From Leptolinea sp964397625 (GTDB lineage Bacteria; Chloroflexota; Anaerolineae; Anaerolineales; Anaerolineaceae): 64,000 nt of DNA. Position numbers and translations under genes: made by a program. Position 1 is the stretch's first letter, and every line of letters starts with the position of its first letter. The notes below the pieces were generated by a model, which saw only the letters and a program-made list of their open reading frames with translations, searched no databases and was not told the origin of the DNA. The stretch is from the NCBI GenBank assembly GCA_964397625.1, contig CAYNJT010000006.1, forward strand, positions 24,676 to 88,675, written 5' to 3'. This document shows positions 9,326-18,858 of this stretch, piece after piece.

Positions 9326-11653
9326 TTACGGTTTCAATCTTCGCGCGGATTCAACCTGGAACAGGTCGTATCCAGAAGGGGTCAACTCGCGAAAACCGCA
9401 TAGTTCCACCCAGCCCGTGTTTTGCTGCAATATTTCAGTGGGCGCGATAATATTTTTAAATTCTCCACTTTCCCGGTCATATCCAGTAAAAAAAGAACGG
9501 CCGGGTTTTACCGATAAAAGTTCTCTCGAGACATCAAACATGGGTGCGTCATGCAGGCTTCTCGAGTAGTCCGCAAACCTCAGGTTGGGAACCATGGATA
9601 TCCTGGCATAGGTATCAGGAACAATATTGATATACGTCCCGGGTGTTACGCGGGTTATTACCCGCCTCTGGTCATTGGAACAATGCGCGTTTGAGGGGAT
9701 ATCCACGGGCTTGATTATGACACGCAAAATCAACGGAGCAATAAATATCAAAACAATCAGCAGGATGGAAAAAGACCATAAACTCCAGGAAGTGCCATAT
9801 TTCCCCTCTTCAGGATCGCCAGCATGCCTGGCAGACTGGCTCGCATACCATTCGCCCAGGAAGACAGCGCCAGGGGCGACAAACCAGGGAATAGCCGCTG
9901 CATATGTTCGTATCTCGGCATCGATCGTTGGAACAAAAGGAACCGAGAGAAGGATTCCCACAATTCCCATAAGGACCATGGAATAATGCTCTTTTTTCAC
10001 ACCACGTACGATGCGGAAGACACCCAGCAACGAGACAAAGGCCATCACCCCGCGCCCGACAAATGATTCTATCAGGGTCGAACCCTCGATAAAACCAAAC
10101 AACCCTGACCATTCGTAAGAGAAAAAGTATCCCCAGTACCGTATGGCGCCGGTGAGCATATTGCCTGGATTCGATTTAACCGCCTCCCAGACATACCGGT
10201 AAATGGTCTGCGATAATGCCGGTTCAGCCATGGTCGCGAGTTCCGGATGATCAACCGCGTATTGTTTCCAGCCGGTGCCGCCGGTAACCAGTCCATACAA
10301 TGTGTATGAAAAATTGGACATCGATGAACTGTCTGTTCCCGCGAAAACAGAATAGATGACCCAATGGATGACGAAGGCGACTCCAGAAGACACGGCTAAA
10401 ATACCAGCGGAACGCCAGTTAAATTTCTGATGTTCTTTTCGAAATCCCAGTCCTCCCCAGAGGATCAGGGTTGGGAGCATAAAAAATGGTCCCGCTCTGG
10501 ATAATAAACCAAGGCTAAGCATCAAGATGCCTGCCGCGGCATCCACCAGCCGTTTTCGGCTAGCGCCGCACCAAAGTAGGGCAAATCCAACGGCTCCCAA
10601 CGGAAGGCCGATGATCTCGCTCATCGTTGAACCAATGAACCGCCGGATGAAGAGGAAAAGCCCGATACCAAAAAAAGCGGCAGCCAGCGGCCCAGCCGAC
10701 CTATCGACCTCAATCGAGGCTAGAAAAATGGCGCATATAGCGATCAGGCAGAAATCGGCAATAACAATTTGCAGATTTTCACCGCTTAACCAAAAAAGCA
10801 CCCCCAGCAGCGCGGGAAATAAGGGTCGCTTGGCAGAGAACTGGTGGAATGGTTGACCTTGCGTCAGCAACCGCCCCCCGTGATAGTATCCATTGGCGTC
10901 ATTGAACGGTTGGAGACCGGCGACAATATTGAAATCAGTAACACCGCTTGTCCAAACACCGATCAGAGATCCTCCGATCAGCAACAGGAATAATGCAAAA
11001 GCGGCCAGACCACCCCAGAGATCACGACGTTTGAAAGACCAATAGATCAATGGGAATAAGGCAAGTAAAAAGATCAGGCTGCCTTTACGCAAGATCAACC
11101 CGGCAATAGCGGGAAACGCAATCATGTAAAAAATAAAGGCAAGTAAAAAACCGACCAAGCCCGTTTTTACCAGATATGTAAGGTTTTCAACCAGTCGGGA
11201 TTTGCCAGCCCAGAACAGGTAAACGAGGATGGAAGAAGAGATGACAACGCCCGCCCACATTAAAACTGGAAAAAGCCGCTCAATCATTGCTATCTGGTTT
11301 GAAAACAGAGATGGTCCAAAAGTAGAAACGCCAAAGATGATAAGAAGGATAATCCAGGCAGCTGCCAGACCCCAGTGTGGACGTCCATGCAGTTTCAAAC
11401 GGGAAAACAGTTTAATCGCCAGATCAGGTTCTTGTAATTCAATGATCAGGAAGTATCCCAGTGTCAATGAACCCACGAGCAACCCCAATCCCTCCAGCAA
11501 TCGTAAGAGAGAAAAGCCTAAAAGAACGGAATTTTTGGGGTCCGCTGGAATAAAGAACAGGTAGGCCAACCCGGCAAGACCTGAAAAGAATCCGATTGCC
11601 AGGGGAACAGCCAGGTATTGCTGTTCCCGCGCGCGAACCTTCCATGGTTTCAT
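9326..11653 (-). CDS. GT-C-like polytopic membrane glycosyltransferase, family B paralogue
   Basis: This is a 775-residue protein with many membrane spans. Near the N-terminus it has PADPKNSVLLGFSLLRLLE, almost the same as a segment in the 39098-41632 protein. The first large loop holds QPFNDANGYYHGGRLL followed by AKRPLFPALL, then STMSEIIGLPLG and LGLLSRAGPFFMLP. The outer C-terminal domain has HCSNDQRR, RVTPGTYINI and ELCGFREL, so a conserved Cys pair brackets it. The same layout occurs in the plus-strand protein at 33372-35261. I infer a lipid-sugar-dependent transferase or polymerase. The TAA overlaps the upstream gene's end as TAATG at 11653. Confidence 0.8.
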   Translation of the reverse strand: MKPWKVRAREQQYLAVPLAIGFFSGLAGLAYLFFIPADPKNSVLLGFSLLRLLEGLGLLVGSLTLGYFLIIELQEPDLAIKLFSRLKLHGRPHWGLAAAWIILLIIFGVSTFGPSLFSNQIAMIERLFPVLMWAGVVISSSILVYLFWAGKSRLVENLTYLVKTGLVGFLLAFIFYMIAFPAIAGLILRKGSLIFLLALFPLIYWSFKRRDLWGGLAAFALFLLLIGGSLIGVWTSGVTDFNIVAGLQPFNDANGYYHGGRLLTQGQPFHQFSAKRPLFPALLGVLFWLSGENLQIVIADFCLIAICAIFLASIEVDRSAGPLAAAFFGIGLFLFIRRFIGSTMSEIIGLPLGAVGFALLWCGASRKRLVDAAAGILMLSLGLLSRAGPFFMLPTLILWGGLGFRKEHQKFNWRSAGILAVSSGVAFVIHWVIYSVFAGTDSSSMSNFSYTLYGLVTGGTGWKQYAVDHPELATMAEPALSQTIYRYVWEAVKSNPGNMLTGAIRYWGYFFSYEWSGLFGFIEGSTLIESFVGRGVMAFVSLLGVFRIVRGVKKEHYSMVLMGIVGILLSVPFVPTIDAEIRTYAAAIPWFVAPGAVFLGEWYASQSARHAGDPEEGKYGTSWSLWSFSILLIVLIFIAPLILRVIIKPVDIPSNAHCSNDQRRVITRVTPGTYINIVPDTYARISMVPNLRFADYSRSLHDAPMFDVSRELLSVKPGRSFFTGYDRESGEFKNIIAPTEILQQNTGWVELCGFRELTPSGYDLFQVESARRLKP

Positions 11654-13116
11654 TAAACAAACTTAATGCGGCTGGCGGCGAACACCACCATTTTTAATAA
11701 AAGCCAGCCGTGACTCCAACGCTGAATGTTCGTAGTCCCATAGGTACGTTCGCGGTACCGGATGGGCAGGTCAACAATTTTCAGTGTTTGTTTGGCCGCG
11801 CCGAATAACAGGTCAAAATCACCGAAAGGATCAAAGTTGCCAAAGTAGCTGCGGTTACGAGCGATCAATTCATAATCCGCTTTTCGCAAAACCTTTGTCC
11901 CGCAGAGGGTATCTTTAATTGGCTGGCCGAGCAGCCAGGAAAATGTCAACGAAAAGAACTTGTTACCCAGGAAATTAAAGAAACGCATGGCCTGTTTTTC
12001 CATGGGATAAACCAGACGCACGCCGTTTATGAAATCGCCCTTGCCCTGGACCAGTGCGTCATAGAAACGGGGCAGATCTTCCGGTGGAACGGTCAGATCG
12101 GCATCCAGGATCATGAAAATATCACCTTCAGCCCGGTCGTATCCCAAACGGACAGCGTCACCTTTTCCCTTGCCGGTTTGCTGCAGAACCTGGCACCGCC
12201 GTTCCGGGTGGGCTGCCACCTCGCGTTTGATGGCATCAAAGGTATCATCGGTGGAATTGCCTTCCACGAAAACAATTTCTGTTCCCGCGCCCATTTCTGG
12301 CACCCGCTTCATGATCGCTGGAATGTTACCGGCTTCATTGCGAGCTGGAACAATGACAGAAACAACTGGTTTCTGGTCTGCAACCTGGGAAGGCTGCGGA
12401 CGCGCAATTATCATATTGGTTAAAGCCAGCTCATTAAACGGCCAGATTTTGACGAGAAATTTGTTAAAGAATGCATCGACCAATGGGGTCGTGACCGGCC
12501 AAAGGATTTCCTGCCACGAACGGACTGTTTCCAAATTTTCCAAGTGCAACAGATTGGAAATATCATCCACTGTCAGCCAGTTTTGATATAGCGTGGGTTT
12601 AGCCAGGTGCAGAAATTCAGCCAATCCCAGAGGAACTTCCCACAACCGGCTATACACATTGATAATTATTCTCGTGCGGGGATGCGATAAGCGGCGCACC
12701 TCACGAAATACAGCCTGCACATCCCACAGGTCATTTAACAGGTCAGAAAGAATAATGACATCGAATTTTTCCTCCAGGCCGATATTCATGGCATCAGCCA
12801 GAAAGAAATGGCAATCCGGATGGCGTTGTATCGCCCTTTTGATCATCCCTGTGGAAAAATCCAGACCAATACCAATTTCCGGTTTTAACGATGCCAGCAG
12901 ATCTCCCTGTCCACATCCCAATTCCAGGATTTTTTGTTTTGGAGAAACCAGGAAGGAAAAAATCTCATGCAAACGCCGATGATAGTAACCACCCAGTCCT
13001 TTCCATCGGTCCAAACCAAGAGCAGTTTGCTCATTATGGGCAATTCTGGCGTTTCTGTACTCGACTTCAGCATTTCTTGTTGTATCGTTTTTAGTTTTTG
13101 AATCCAAGGTATTCAT
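11653..13116 (-). CDS. SAM methyltransferase-GT2 glycosyltransferase fusion
   Basis: This 487-residue protein joins two enzymes. Residues about 20-235 form a class I methyltransferase, with KILELGCGQGDLL near residue 62 and a short acidic beta-2 end (GIGLDF). Residues about 250-487 form a family 2 glycosyltransferase like dolichol-phosphate mannose synthase: VVSVIVPARNEAGN, the metal-binding LDAD at 337-340, and DTLCGTKVLRKADY. No long membrane anchor follows the GT2 domain. A product such as polyprenyl-phosphate sugar would supply the neighbouring GT-C-like protein, whose gene overlaps by one base. The methyl acceptor is unknown. The fusion is continuous with no stop or frame change. Confidence 0.88.
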   Translation of the reverse strand: MNTLDSKTKNDTTRNAEVEYRNARIAHNEQTALGLDRWKGLGGYYHRRLHEIFSFLVSPKQKILELGCGQGDLLASLKPEIGIGLDFSTGMIKRAIQRHPDCHFFLADAMNIGLEEKFDVIILSDLLNDLWDVQAVFREVRRLSHPRTRIIINVYSRLWEVPLGLAEFLHLAKPTLYQNWLTVDDISNLLHLENLETVRSWQEILWPVTTPLVDAFFNKFLVKIWPFNELALTNMIIARPQPSQVADQKPVVSVIVPARNEAGNIPAIMKRVPEMGAGTEIVFVEGNSTDDTFDAIKREVAAHPERRCQVLQQTGKGKGDAVRLGYDRAEGDIFMILDADLTVPPEDLPRFYDALVQGKGDFINGVRLVYPMEKQAMRFFNFLGNKFFSLTFSWLLGQPIKDTLCGTKVLRKADYELIARNRSYFGNFDPFGDFDLLFGAAKQTLKIVDLPIRYRERTYGTTNIQRWSHGWLLLKMVVFAASRIKFV

Positions 13117-13120
13117 CCCA

Positions 13121-14239
13121 TTATTTTAGTATTTCTTTTGATGTTGCTTCAACCATTTTTTCCAAACTAAACTCTTTAACAATTTTCTCGCGAGCCGCCC
13201 GGCCTAATGAAGACCGATCTTGAGGAGGCAGAGTAGCCAAGTGTTGAATGCGAGCTGCCAGCCCTTGAACATCACCGGGAGCAAACACCATACCCGTTTC
13301 TCCTACGATCCGCCGGGAATCGCCCACATCACTGACAACACACGGAACCTCACAAGCCATGGCTTCGGCTATCACATTGGAAAATCCTTCTCCGATGGAT
13401 GCTGAAACACACATATCCAGAACATTATAAATTCCCTGAACGTCTTTTTGTGAAGCAACCCATTTAAAACTACTCTCAATCCCCAGTGATCTCGTGGTGG
13501 ACCTCAATTCGGATTCAAATTGAGGCGAACCACTACCCACCACCAGAAAAACCATGTCAGGTTTTGTTTTGAGCACGATGGATGCTGCCTTGATGAATGT
13601 TTCATGGTCTTTGATCGGGTCAATCCGCCCGATTATGCCAGTCACCATTGCGGTTTCGGAAATACCGAGTTCTTTACGGGTTCTCCGCCGGGCATTAATA
13701 TCCGCGCGGAATTGGGTGGTGTCAATTCCATTGGGGATAACCACCATTTTGTCTTGCGGCATACCCCGTTCAGCCGCCATTCGCGCGCCAGTATATGAAT
13801 TCACTAAAATTTGATCACTCAACCAGGCCAATTTATCCTGTAAAAAATAGATAACCCGATTTAATGTGTCGTAATCTTCATTGCGTACATAGGAATGACG
13901 AATGGAGATGATCAATTTAATGCGAGGGGTGAATGGTTTTAACAGCATGGCAAGCAAATTGGCGGCCACCAGATACGACATAATAATGTCAGGTTTTTCA
14001 TTTTGGATGATTCCTGACAGGTTTGAGATAAAGGGTAATATATCCCATCTTCCACGCTTACCGGCAGAAATGACTCGCACACCCGAATTAAGATACTCTG
14101 ACAGTAATTCACCATCCGGGTAAAAAGTAACAACAACGGGGTCAATTCGACTGCGATCCAAACCACGCAGCAAAGTCAGCAACTGTTTTTCTGCGCCGCC
14201 TATATTGATGGATCGAATAAGAAACATGACCTTTTTCAC
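13121..14239 (-). CDS. GT4 glycosyltransferase
   Basis: A 372-residue retaining glycosyltransferase. The N-terminus reads VMFLIRSINIGGAEKQLL, with the glycine-rich GGAEK loop typical of GT4. The donor half shows GIIGRIDPIKDHETFIKAA and GEGFSNVIAEAMACEVPCV. The start is GTG 14239, with GGGGA 8 nt upstream. It lies 4 nt before the methyltransferase-GT2 fusion gene and 19 nt after a methyltransferase gene, so all three are probably co-transcribed. It is the closest full-length relative, within the window, of the gap-interrupted GT at 8434-9325. Confidence 0.92.
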   Translation of the reverse strand: MKKVMFLIRSINIGGAEKQLLTLLRGLDRSRIDPVVVTFYPDGELLSEYLNSGVRVISAGKRGRWDILPFISNLSGIIQNEKPDIIMSYLVAANLLAMLLKPFTPRIKLIISIRHSYVRNEDYDTLNRVIYFLQDKLAWLSDQILVNSYTGARMAAERGMPQDKMVVIPNGIDTTQFRADINARRRTRKELGISETAMVTGIIGRIDPIKDHETFIKAASIVLKTKPDMVFLVVGSGSPQFESELRSTTRSLGIESSFKWVASQKDVQGIYNVLDMCVSASIGEGFSNVIAEAMACEVPCVVSDVGDSRRIVGETGMVFAPGDVQGLAARIQHLATLPPQDRSSLGRAAREKIVKEFSLEKMVEATSKEILK

Positions 14240-14258
14240 AGGTTTTTCCCCATGCGGG

Positions 14259-15107
14259 CTATTTTATTTCCCGGTGAAAAATAAATTCATTACAACCCAG
14301 ATTAAACGTCGTTTTCATGAACTCAAGCGTAAAACCTCTGGAATGCAGGAATTGGAAAATCTCACCCGGGGTCGCAACTTCAAATGGATAACCCCCAACC
14401 CAGTCGATGACATCTTCCCATGGTGACATTCCTCGATTGCTGTTGTAATTACGCCATGTTATACCGGGATGCCCCTTTAAAAGGTCCCGGATAAAAATTG
14501 GCAGCCAAATTATGATAAAGGAAGGATAAAGCACCAGGAATCTCAAAAATGATGGCAACCGGTTATAGAGTTTTTTTATTGCCGTCCATATCCGGCTGGG
14601 TATTCCCTGATCATTATAAATAGCAATAAACAGGCGCCCCCCCGGTTTTACAAGATGAGAAGCATTTTCGATTGCCTGCCACATCTTTCCGGTGTGATGT
14701 AGAACACCCCAGGAATAAACGATATCAAATTCTGGAAGTCCCTGAAGGTAGGTGTCATTTAAGACACTGGCCTGTTCAATCGTCCATGAGTTGTTATCAG
14801 AGAAAAACCGCTTTTTCAGGTCCCGGCAGCAGGCAACGCTGAAAGAGTCAAAATCGAAGGAATGCACCGGGGAAGAACCCAACCTCACGGCCGCTAACGA
14901 AAATAAGCCGCTACCGCAGCCAATATCCAGAAAGCTCAATCCATTCAGGTTCTCAACAGCCAGCTTTTCTTTTAGGGATTTTTCTGCTTCCAGGATTTTT
15001 GTTTCATTCAGACGATCCAGGTATCTCTGCCAGTTCTTTCCAAATTCAAAACGTTCGCCCCTGGCGACTGATTTTTCAAATTCTTCCGAATCTTGTACCT
15101 GTATCAT
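14259..15107 (-). CDS. Class I SAM-dependent methyltransferase
   Basis: The protein has motif I LSFLDIGCGSGLFSLAA, an acidic FDFD for SAM ribose binding, IVYSWGVLHHTG, and LVKPGGRLFIAIYND. These are features of small-molecule methyltransferases. An in-frame ATG at 15152 exists, but ATG 15107 has GGGAG 5 nt upstream and I prefer it (282 residues). The C-terminal third is hydrophobic in places (FLRFLVLYPSFIIIWLPIF) and may touch the membrane. It begins a transcription unit: the gene ahead of it ends with a terminator hairpin at 15239-15262. Substrate is probably a sugar or glycolipid of the cluster. Confidence 0.85.
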   Translation of the reverse strand: MIQVQDSEEFEKSVARGERFEFGKNWQRYLDRLNETKILEAEKSLKEKLAVENLNGLSFLDIGCGSGLFSLAAVRLGSSPVHSFDFDSFSVACCRDLKKRFFSDNNSWTIEQASVLNDTYLQGLPEFDIVYSWGVLHHTGKMWQAIENASHLVKPGGRLFIAIYNDQGIPSRIWTAIKKLYNRLPSFLRFLVLYPSFIIIWLPIFIRDLLKGHPGITWRNYNSNRGMSPWEDVIDWVGGYPFEVATPGEIFQFLHSRGFTLEFMKTTFNLGCNEFIFHREIK

Positions 15108-15228
15108 CAAATCTCCCATCGCTATTATCTGGCTAATAGTGGATTTTACCATGCGAAAAATCGTCCATCATTCCAAGGCAACTGATAGTTATGCCGCGCA
15201 ATCACATCTTGGGTGGATTGGGTCTTCA

Positions 15229-15262
15229 TAATAAATAAAGCAGAGGCATGATAGCCTCTGCT
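15229..15262 (-). terminator. Rho-independent terminator after the DegT gene
   Basis: On the minus strand AGCAGAGGC pairs with GCCTCTGCT (9 bp, 6-nt loop) and is followed by TTTATTTATTAT. It sits just past the stop of the aminotransferase gene and separates it from the methyltransferase-GT unit. Confidence 0.65.
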
Positions 15263-15295
15263 ATAAACAATGCGTTTTCAGCAGTCCGGAATCGC

Positions 15296-16402
15296 TTATT
15301 GGCTTTTACTCCATGCATGAATGGCATCAGCCACAACTTTTATTTGTTCGTCCGTCAATTCGGGGAACATAGGCAGAGAGAGCACCTGATTCGCCGCTTT
15401 TTCGGATTCTGGGAAGTCTCCCTCTTTGTAGCCCAAATCGGCATGCGCGGGCAATAAATGGACCGGAATTGGATAATGGATACCATGCTGTATACCTGCG
15501 TTTGTCAAATAGGCCATGAGGTTTTCACGATTTGTTGTGCGCACGGCATACACATGGAAAACAGGTTTACCATACGGCATCACTTCTGGGGTGACTACCT
15601 TGCTGCCTGCCAGTAGTTTTGAATATAGTGCGGCATGCGACCGGCGGGCCTCTGACCAGGAATCAAGGTATTTCAGTTTTACATGCAAAATGGCGCCCTG
15701 AATACCTTCCAATCGGTAGTTATACCCTTTAAGCACGTGCTGATATTTCTTTTCCGCGCCCCAATCACGCAACATGCGCATGGTGCGGGTGTATTCCGGG
15801 TTGTTTGTGGTGATCATGCCGCCTTCCCCATAAGCCCCCAGATTCTTGCCGGGGTAGAAGCTAAAGCAGCCCATATCACCCATGGATCCGGTCTTTCTGC
15901 CTTTGTATTCCGCGCCATGCGCCTGAGCGGAATCTTCGATCACTACAAGTTTGTGTTTGCGGGCAATTTCTAGAATGGGATCCATGTCAGCGCACTGCCC
16001 GTACAGATGCACAGGCAGGATCACTTTGGTTTTTGGTGTAATCGCCGCTTCGATCTTGCTCACATCCATGGTAAATGAATGCGGATCAATATCCACAAAT
16101 ACCGGTTTCGCGCCGGTATAGCAGATGGCCGCAACAGTGGCCACAAAGGTAAATGAAACTGTGATGACTTCATCTCCGGGGCCTACGCCGGCTGCCAGCA
16201 ATGCCAGATGCAACGCCGAAGTACCGCTATTCACACCGATCGCGTTATCCACCCCGCAATAAGCCGCGAAATCTTTTTCAAATGCCGCCACCTCGGCACC
16301 CAGAACAAATTGAGACGATTCGAGCACCCGGCCGACAGCTTCATCGATTTCAGGTTTGATACTGTGATATTGCGCTTTCAGGTCAACAAAAGGAATGGTC
16401 AT
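15296..16402 (-). CDS. DegT/DnrJ/EryC1/StrS sugar aminotransferase (WbpE-like)
   Basis: A 368-residue PLP-dependent aminotransferase that puts an amino group on a keto-sugar nucleotide. It begins IPFVDLKAQYHSIKPEID, then GVNSGTSALHLALLAAGVG for PLP phosphate binding, and VIEDSAQAHGAEYKGRKTG. The PLP lysine is in SFYPGKNLGAYGEGG near residue 186. It lies 21 nt after a Gfo/Idh oxidoreductase; this pair is the WbpB-WbpE arrangement, which makes UDP-3-amino-3-deoxy uronic sugars from the 6-dehydrogenated UDP-GlcNAc. The 6-dehydrogenase WbpA is not in the window, so the exact substrate is inferred. A terminator follows. Confidence 0.93.
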   Translation of the reverse strand: MTIPFVDLKAQYHSIKPEIDEAVGRVLESSQFVLGAEVAAFEKDFAAYCGVDNAIGVNSGTSALHLALLAAGVGPGDEVITVSFTFVATVAAICYTGAKPVFVDIDPHSFTMDVSKIEAAITPKTKVILPVHLYGQCADMDPILEIARKHKLVVIEDSAQAHGAEYKGRKTGSMGDMGCFSFYPGKNLGAYGEGGMITTNNPEYTRTMRMLRDWGAEKKYQHVLKGYNYRLEGIQGAILHVKLKYLDSWSEARRSHAALYSKLLAGSKVVTPEVMPYGKPVFHVYAVRTTNRENLMAYLTNAGIQHGIHYPIPVHLLPAHADLGYKEGDFPESEKAANQVLSLPMFPELTDEQIKVVADAIHAWSKSQ

Positions 16403-16423
16403 TTTTTCTAGTCTCCGCTAATG

Positions 16424-17434
16424 TTAATCAATCTGAACAGGTTGACCGCGTTTTGCCATGGACTGATTGGCAGCTTCCAGAATTTTCACGATCCTAAGGC
16501 CCATCTCTCCATCGGTCTGAGGTTTACGGTTGTTGATCACACAATCGATAAAGTGAGCCGCTTCCGTTTTCAATGCCTCTGTTGTGGCCAGATGCGGCGC
16601 CCACATATCGCCGCTTCGGTAACTTACCAACATCTGATACACACCTTCCGCCCCGCCAGTCAGACTGACGCCTTTGTCATAAATCTTGATCTTTTCACTG
16701 GGCTCAATATCATCGTAAACGATCATTTGTTTGTCGCCTCCAATAAGGGTGCGGCGCACTTTGACCGGAGCCATCCAGTTGACATGGAAATGGGCAATCA
16801 GGTTGTTCTGCAAATAACAGGTAATATACGCGATATCCTCTGGTTGGCCTTTTAGGTGGGCTATACCGGTCGCGGATACGGCGCCCGGCTGCTCTCCCAG
16901 AATAAAGTCCATAATCGAAAGATCATGCACAGCCAGGTCCCATAACACATTCACATCATGCTGGAACAATCCCAGGTTGATGCGCACTGAGTCATAGTAA
17001 AGCAAGCGGCCCATTTCTCCGCTGGTGATAAGCTCTTTTATTTTGATCACAGCCGGTGTGTAGATGAATGTGTGATCAACCATGACAACTTTATTTGCCT
17101 TCGCCGCGGCTTCTAATAATTTCTCCCCTTCAGCCACGGTACTGGTCATTGGTTTTTCAACAAGAACATGCTTCCCCATCTGCAAGGCCTTCATCGACAG
17201 GTCAAAATGTGTGGAAACCGGGGTGGAAATAACCACAGCGTCCACATCAGGGGAATTAATAAGATCTATTGGATCTTCAGATACCTGAACCGAAGGAAAA
17301 CGGGATTTGACGAGATTTAGACGATCGGACTTTTTATCGCTTACAAATACCACCTGGGCATCTTTTGTCTCTGCGAAATTCCTGACCAGGTTTGGGCCCC
17401 AATATCCATATCCGATGACGCCGATATTAATCAT
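16424..17434 (-). CDS. Gfo/Idh/MocA sugar-nucleotide oxidoreductase (WbpB-like)
   Basis: A 336-residue NAD-dependent oxidoreductase. The N-terminal Rossmann fold starts NIGVIGYGYWGPNLVRNF, with STPVSTHFDLSMKAL and KHVLVEKPMT (the conserved EKP lysine near residue 93). The C-terminal beta domain carries DLAVHDLSIMDFI near residue 170. The protein probably oxidises C3 of a UDP-sugar for the adjacent DegT aminotransferase. A strong promoter lies 100 nt upstream at 17537-17565 and a GGAG Shine-Dalgarno precedes ATG 17434. With the aminotransferase and the terminator it forms a compact two-gene operon. Confidence 0.92.
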   Translation of the reverse strand: MINIGVIGYGYWGPNLVRNFAETKDAQVVFVSDKKSDRLNLVKSRFPSVQVSEDPIDLINSPDVDAVVISTPVSTHFDLSMKALQMGKHVLVEKPMTSTVAEGEKLLEAAAKANKVVMVDHTFIYTPAVIKIKELITSGEMGRLLYYDSVRINLGLFQHDVNVLWDLAVHDLSIMDFILGEQPGAVSATGIAHLKGQPEDIAYITCYLQNNLIAHFHVNWMAPVKVRRTLIGGDKQMIVYDDIEPSEKIKIYDKGVSLTGGAEGVYQMLVSYRSGDMWAPHLATTEALKTEAAHFIDCVINNRKPQTDGEMGLRIVKILEAANQSMAKRGQPVQID

Positions 17435-17536
17435 TTTCTCTCCAGGGATGTCAATAATTAGATTTTAAAAATTTGAATCGGAACAACAATACCATCGAAT
17501 TAACCACCAGTGATAGTACCCTCATATCTAATGGAT

Positions 17537-17565
17537 ATTATATTTTTATTTATAATTCCCGACAA
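17537..17565 (-). promoter_or_regulatory. Sigma70-type promoter of the oxidoreductase-aminotransferase operon
   Basis: Reading the minus strand: TTGTCG, 17 nt, then a perfect TATAAT. The expected start near 17530 leaves a leader of about 95 nt before ATG 17434. The 194-nt gap around it is A+T-rich and holds no gene. Confidence 0.65.
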
Positions 17566-17628
17566 TTTGATTTCTCCTGCCAAAATACCAGTCGATTACA
17601 AAAACCAAAGAATGTAATGGCAGTTGCC

Positions 17629-18306
17629 TTACCGGTATTCAAGAATATTCCGGACTTCCTTTCCCAGGTTGAATAGCCCGTCAAGGATGCTCAAACCTCC
17701 GATGAATTCTCCGTGAATTTGAGGGTAAACGATGGGCTGGTAGACTTTAATTTCAAGCTGAAGACCCGCTTCGGCAAATTTGATTGGATCCTGGTAATTT
17801 TGACCACCTTTTCCGGATACATAGACATCACCGCCGGAAAGTTTTACCAGGGAAATTAACCGTTCATCACTTGTACCCGTTGGATGCAAGTCGCTTGACC
17901 GAACAAGTTTGGAAGTGATTTCCAGATAATCGCATATAACGCGGATTAATTGCATATTGAACAAAGCGAGAAGTGTTCCTGAACTTTGATATACCGGTGT
18001 GATCAACTCCATTATTTCTTTATGGAAGGGGGCTTTTTTATAGGTTTGAGAGATTCGAGACAGGTGGCTTTCAGCCCATTTTGGATTTGAAAATTCAACA
18101 TCCATAATTTTTTGTTGCCGGTGACGCGTGCTCGGCTCCGACATCCAAAAGGTATGATTTTCATCCCTCAGCATCGAGCGGTAAACATAACTTTGCCCCG
18201 GGGAGATTTCAGCGTCATCCAAAAAAATAAAACTGTCACAATAGGCAATTTTTGTAAAATACCCGAGCCAGGGAATATAGTTTGGTTGGTGGATTCCAAC
18301 TCTCAT
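17629..18306 (-). CDS. WbqC-family protein
   Basis: The 225-residue protein starts MRVGIHQPNYIPWLGYF, the hallmark HQPNYxPWLGYF opening of the WbqC family (PF08889), followed by FLDDAEI and later DVYVSGKGGQNY. WbqC-family members sit in O-antigen and sugar clusters; their reaction is not firmly established, with an acyl or amino-acyl transfer to sugars often suggested. The start at 18306 is chosen because it overlaps the GNAT stop as TAATG; the longer in-frame version would run into the GNAT gene. It is the last gene of a run that also holds GNAT, PIG-L and WecB genes. Confidence 0.88.
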   Translation of the reverse strand: MRVGIHQPNYIPWLGYFTKIAYCDSFIFLDDAEISPGQSYVYRSMLRDENHTFWMSEPSTRHRQQKIMDVEFSNPKWAESHLSRISQTYKKAPFHKEIMELITPVYQSSGTLLALFNMQLIRVICDYLEITSKLVRSSDLHPTGTSDERLISLVKLSGGDVYVSGKGGQNYQDPIKFAEAGLQLEIKVYQPIVYPQIHGEFIGGLSILDGLFNLGKEVRNILEYR

Positions 18307-18848
18307 TATGCCCCTGAAAGTTCCATGTGTTTCTGGAAATCTACAGATAAGACCCCCATGATCAACTGGTTGTGAAATTTCCCGTTGAAGAAAATACTTT
18401 CCCGCAAAACGGCTTCTTTTTGGAATCCGCAATCTTCAAAACTCTTTATCGCGCGCGTGTTTTCCTGAAGCACAAAAAGGAACAATCGATTTAGCCCTAA
18501 CTCCCAAAAGGCAAATTTCATCATGGTTAACGATGCGTCTTTTCCATAGCCTTTACCAATGGTGTCCCGCTCTCCAAGGTATATCCCAAATTCGGCGGAC
18601 TTATTCTTCAAGTCAATATCCATCAGGCTCACGAGCCCGATAGGCCGCCCTTCAAGATTTTCGATCAATAATTTCCGTTTGGAACTATCTGTAATCAACC
18701 TGTCAAACCAGCGATATTGTTCATCCAGCGAGATGGGGAAACGCGGCCCCAGCCATACTGTTAGCTCTGGGTCGTTCATCCACTTACACAGAACAGGCAT
18801 ATCCTGTCTTTCTAAAGCTCGCAATCGGGTGGTTTTTCCAATCAACAT
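18306..18848 (-). CDS. GNAT-family N-acetyltransferase (RimJ/PseH-like)
   Basis: A 180-residue acetyltransferase. It opens MLIGKTTRLRALERQDM, then has IGLVSLMDIDLKNKSAEFGI, the acetyl-CoA pyrophosphate loop GERDTIGKGYGKDA, and LQENTRAIKSFEDCGFQKE. ATG 18848 is preferred over the in-frame TTG at 18854 because AGGA lies 8 nt before it. In this context it probably acetylates an amino sugar, taking the place of the hexapeptide enzyme WbpD used in other species; that is inference. The end overlaps the WbqC gene by one base, so the two are likely translated together. Confidence 0.9.
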   Translation of the reverse strand: MLIGKTTRLRALERQDMPVLCKWMNDPELTVWLGPRFPISLDEQYRWFDRLITDSSKRKLLIENLEGRPIGLVSLMDIDLKNKSAEFGIYLGERDTIGKGYGKDASLTMMKFAFWELGLNRLFLFVLQENTRAIKSFEDCGFQKEAVLRESIFFNGKFHNQLIMGVLSVDFQKHMELSGA

Positions 18849-18858
18849 AAGCAAGATC

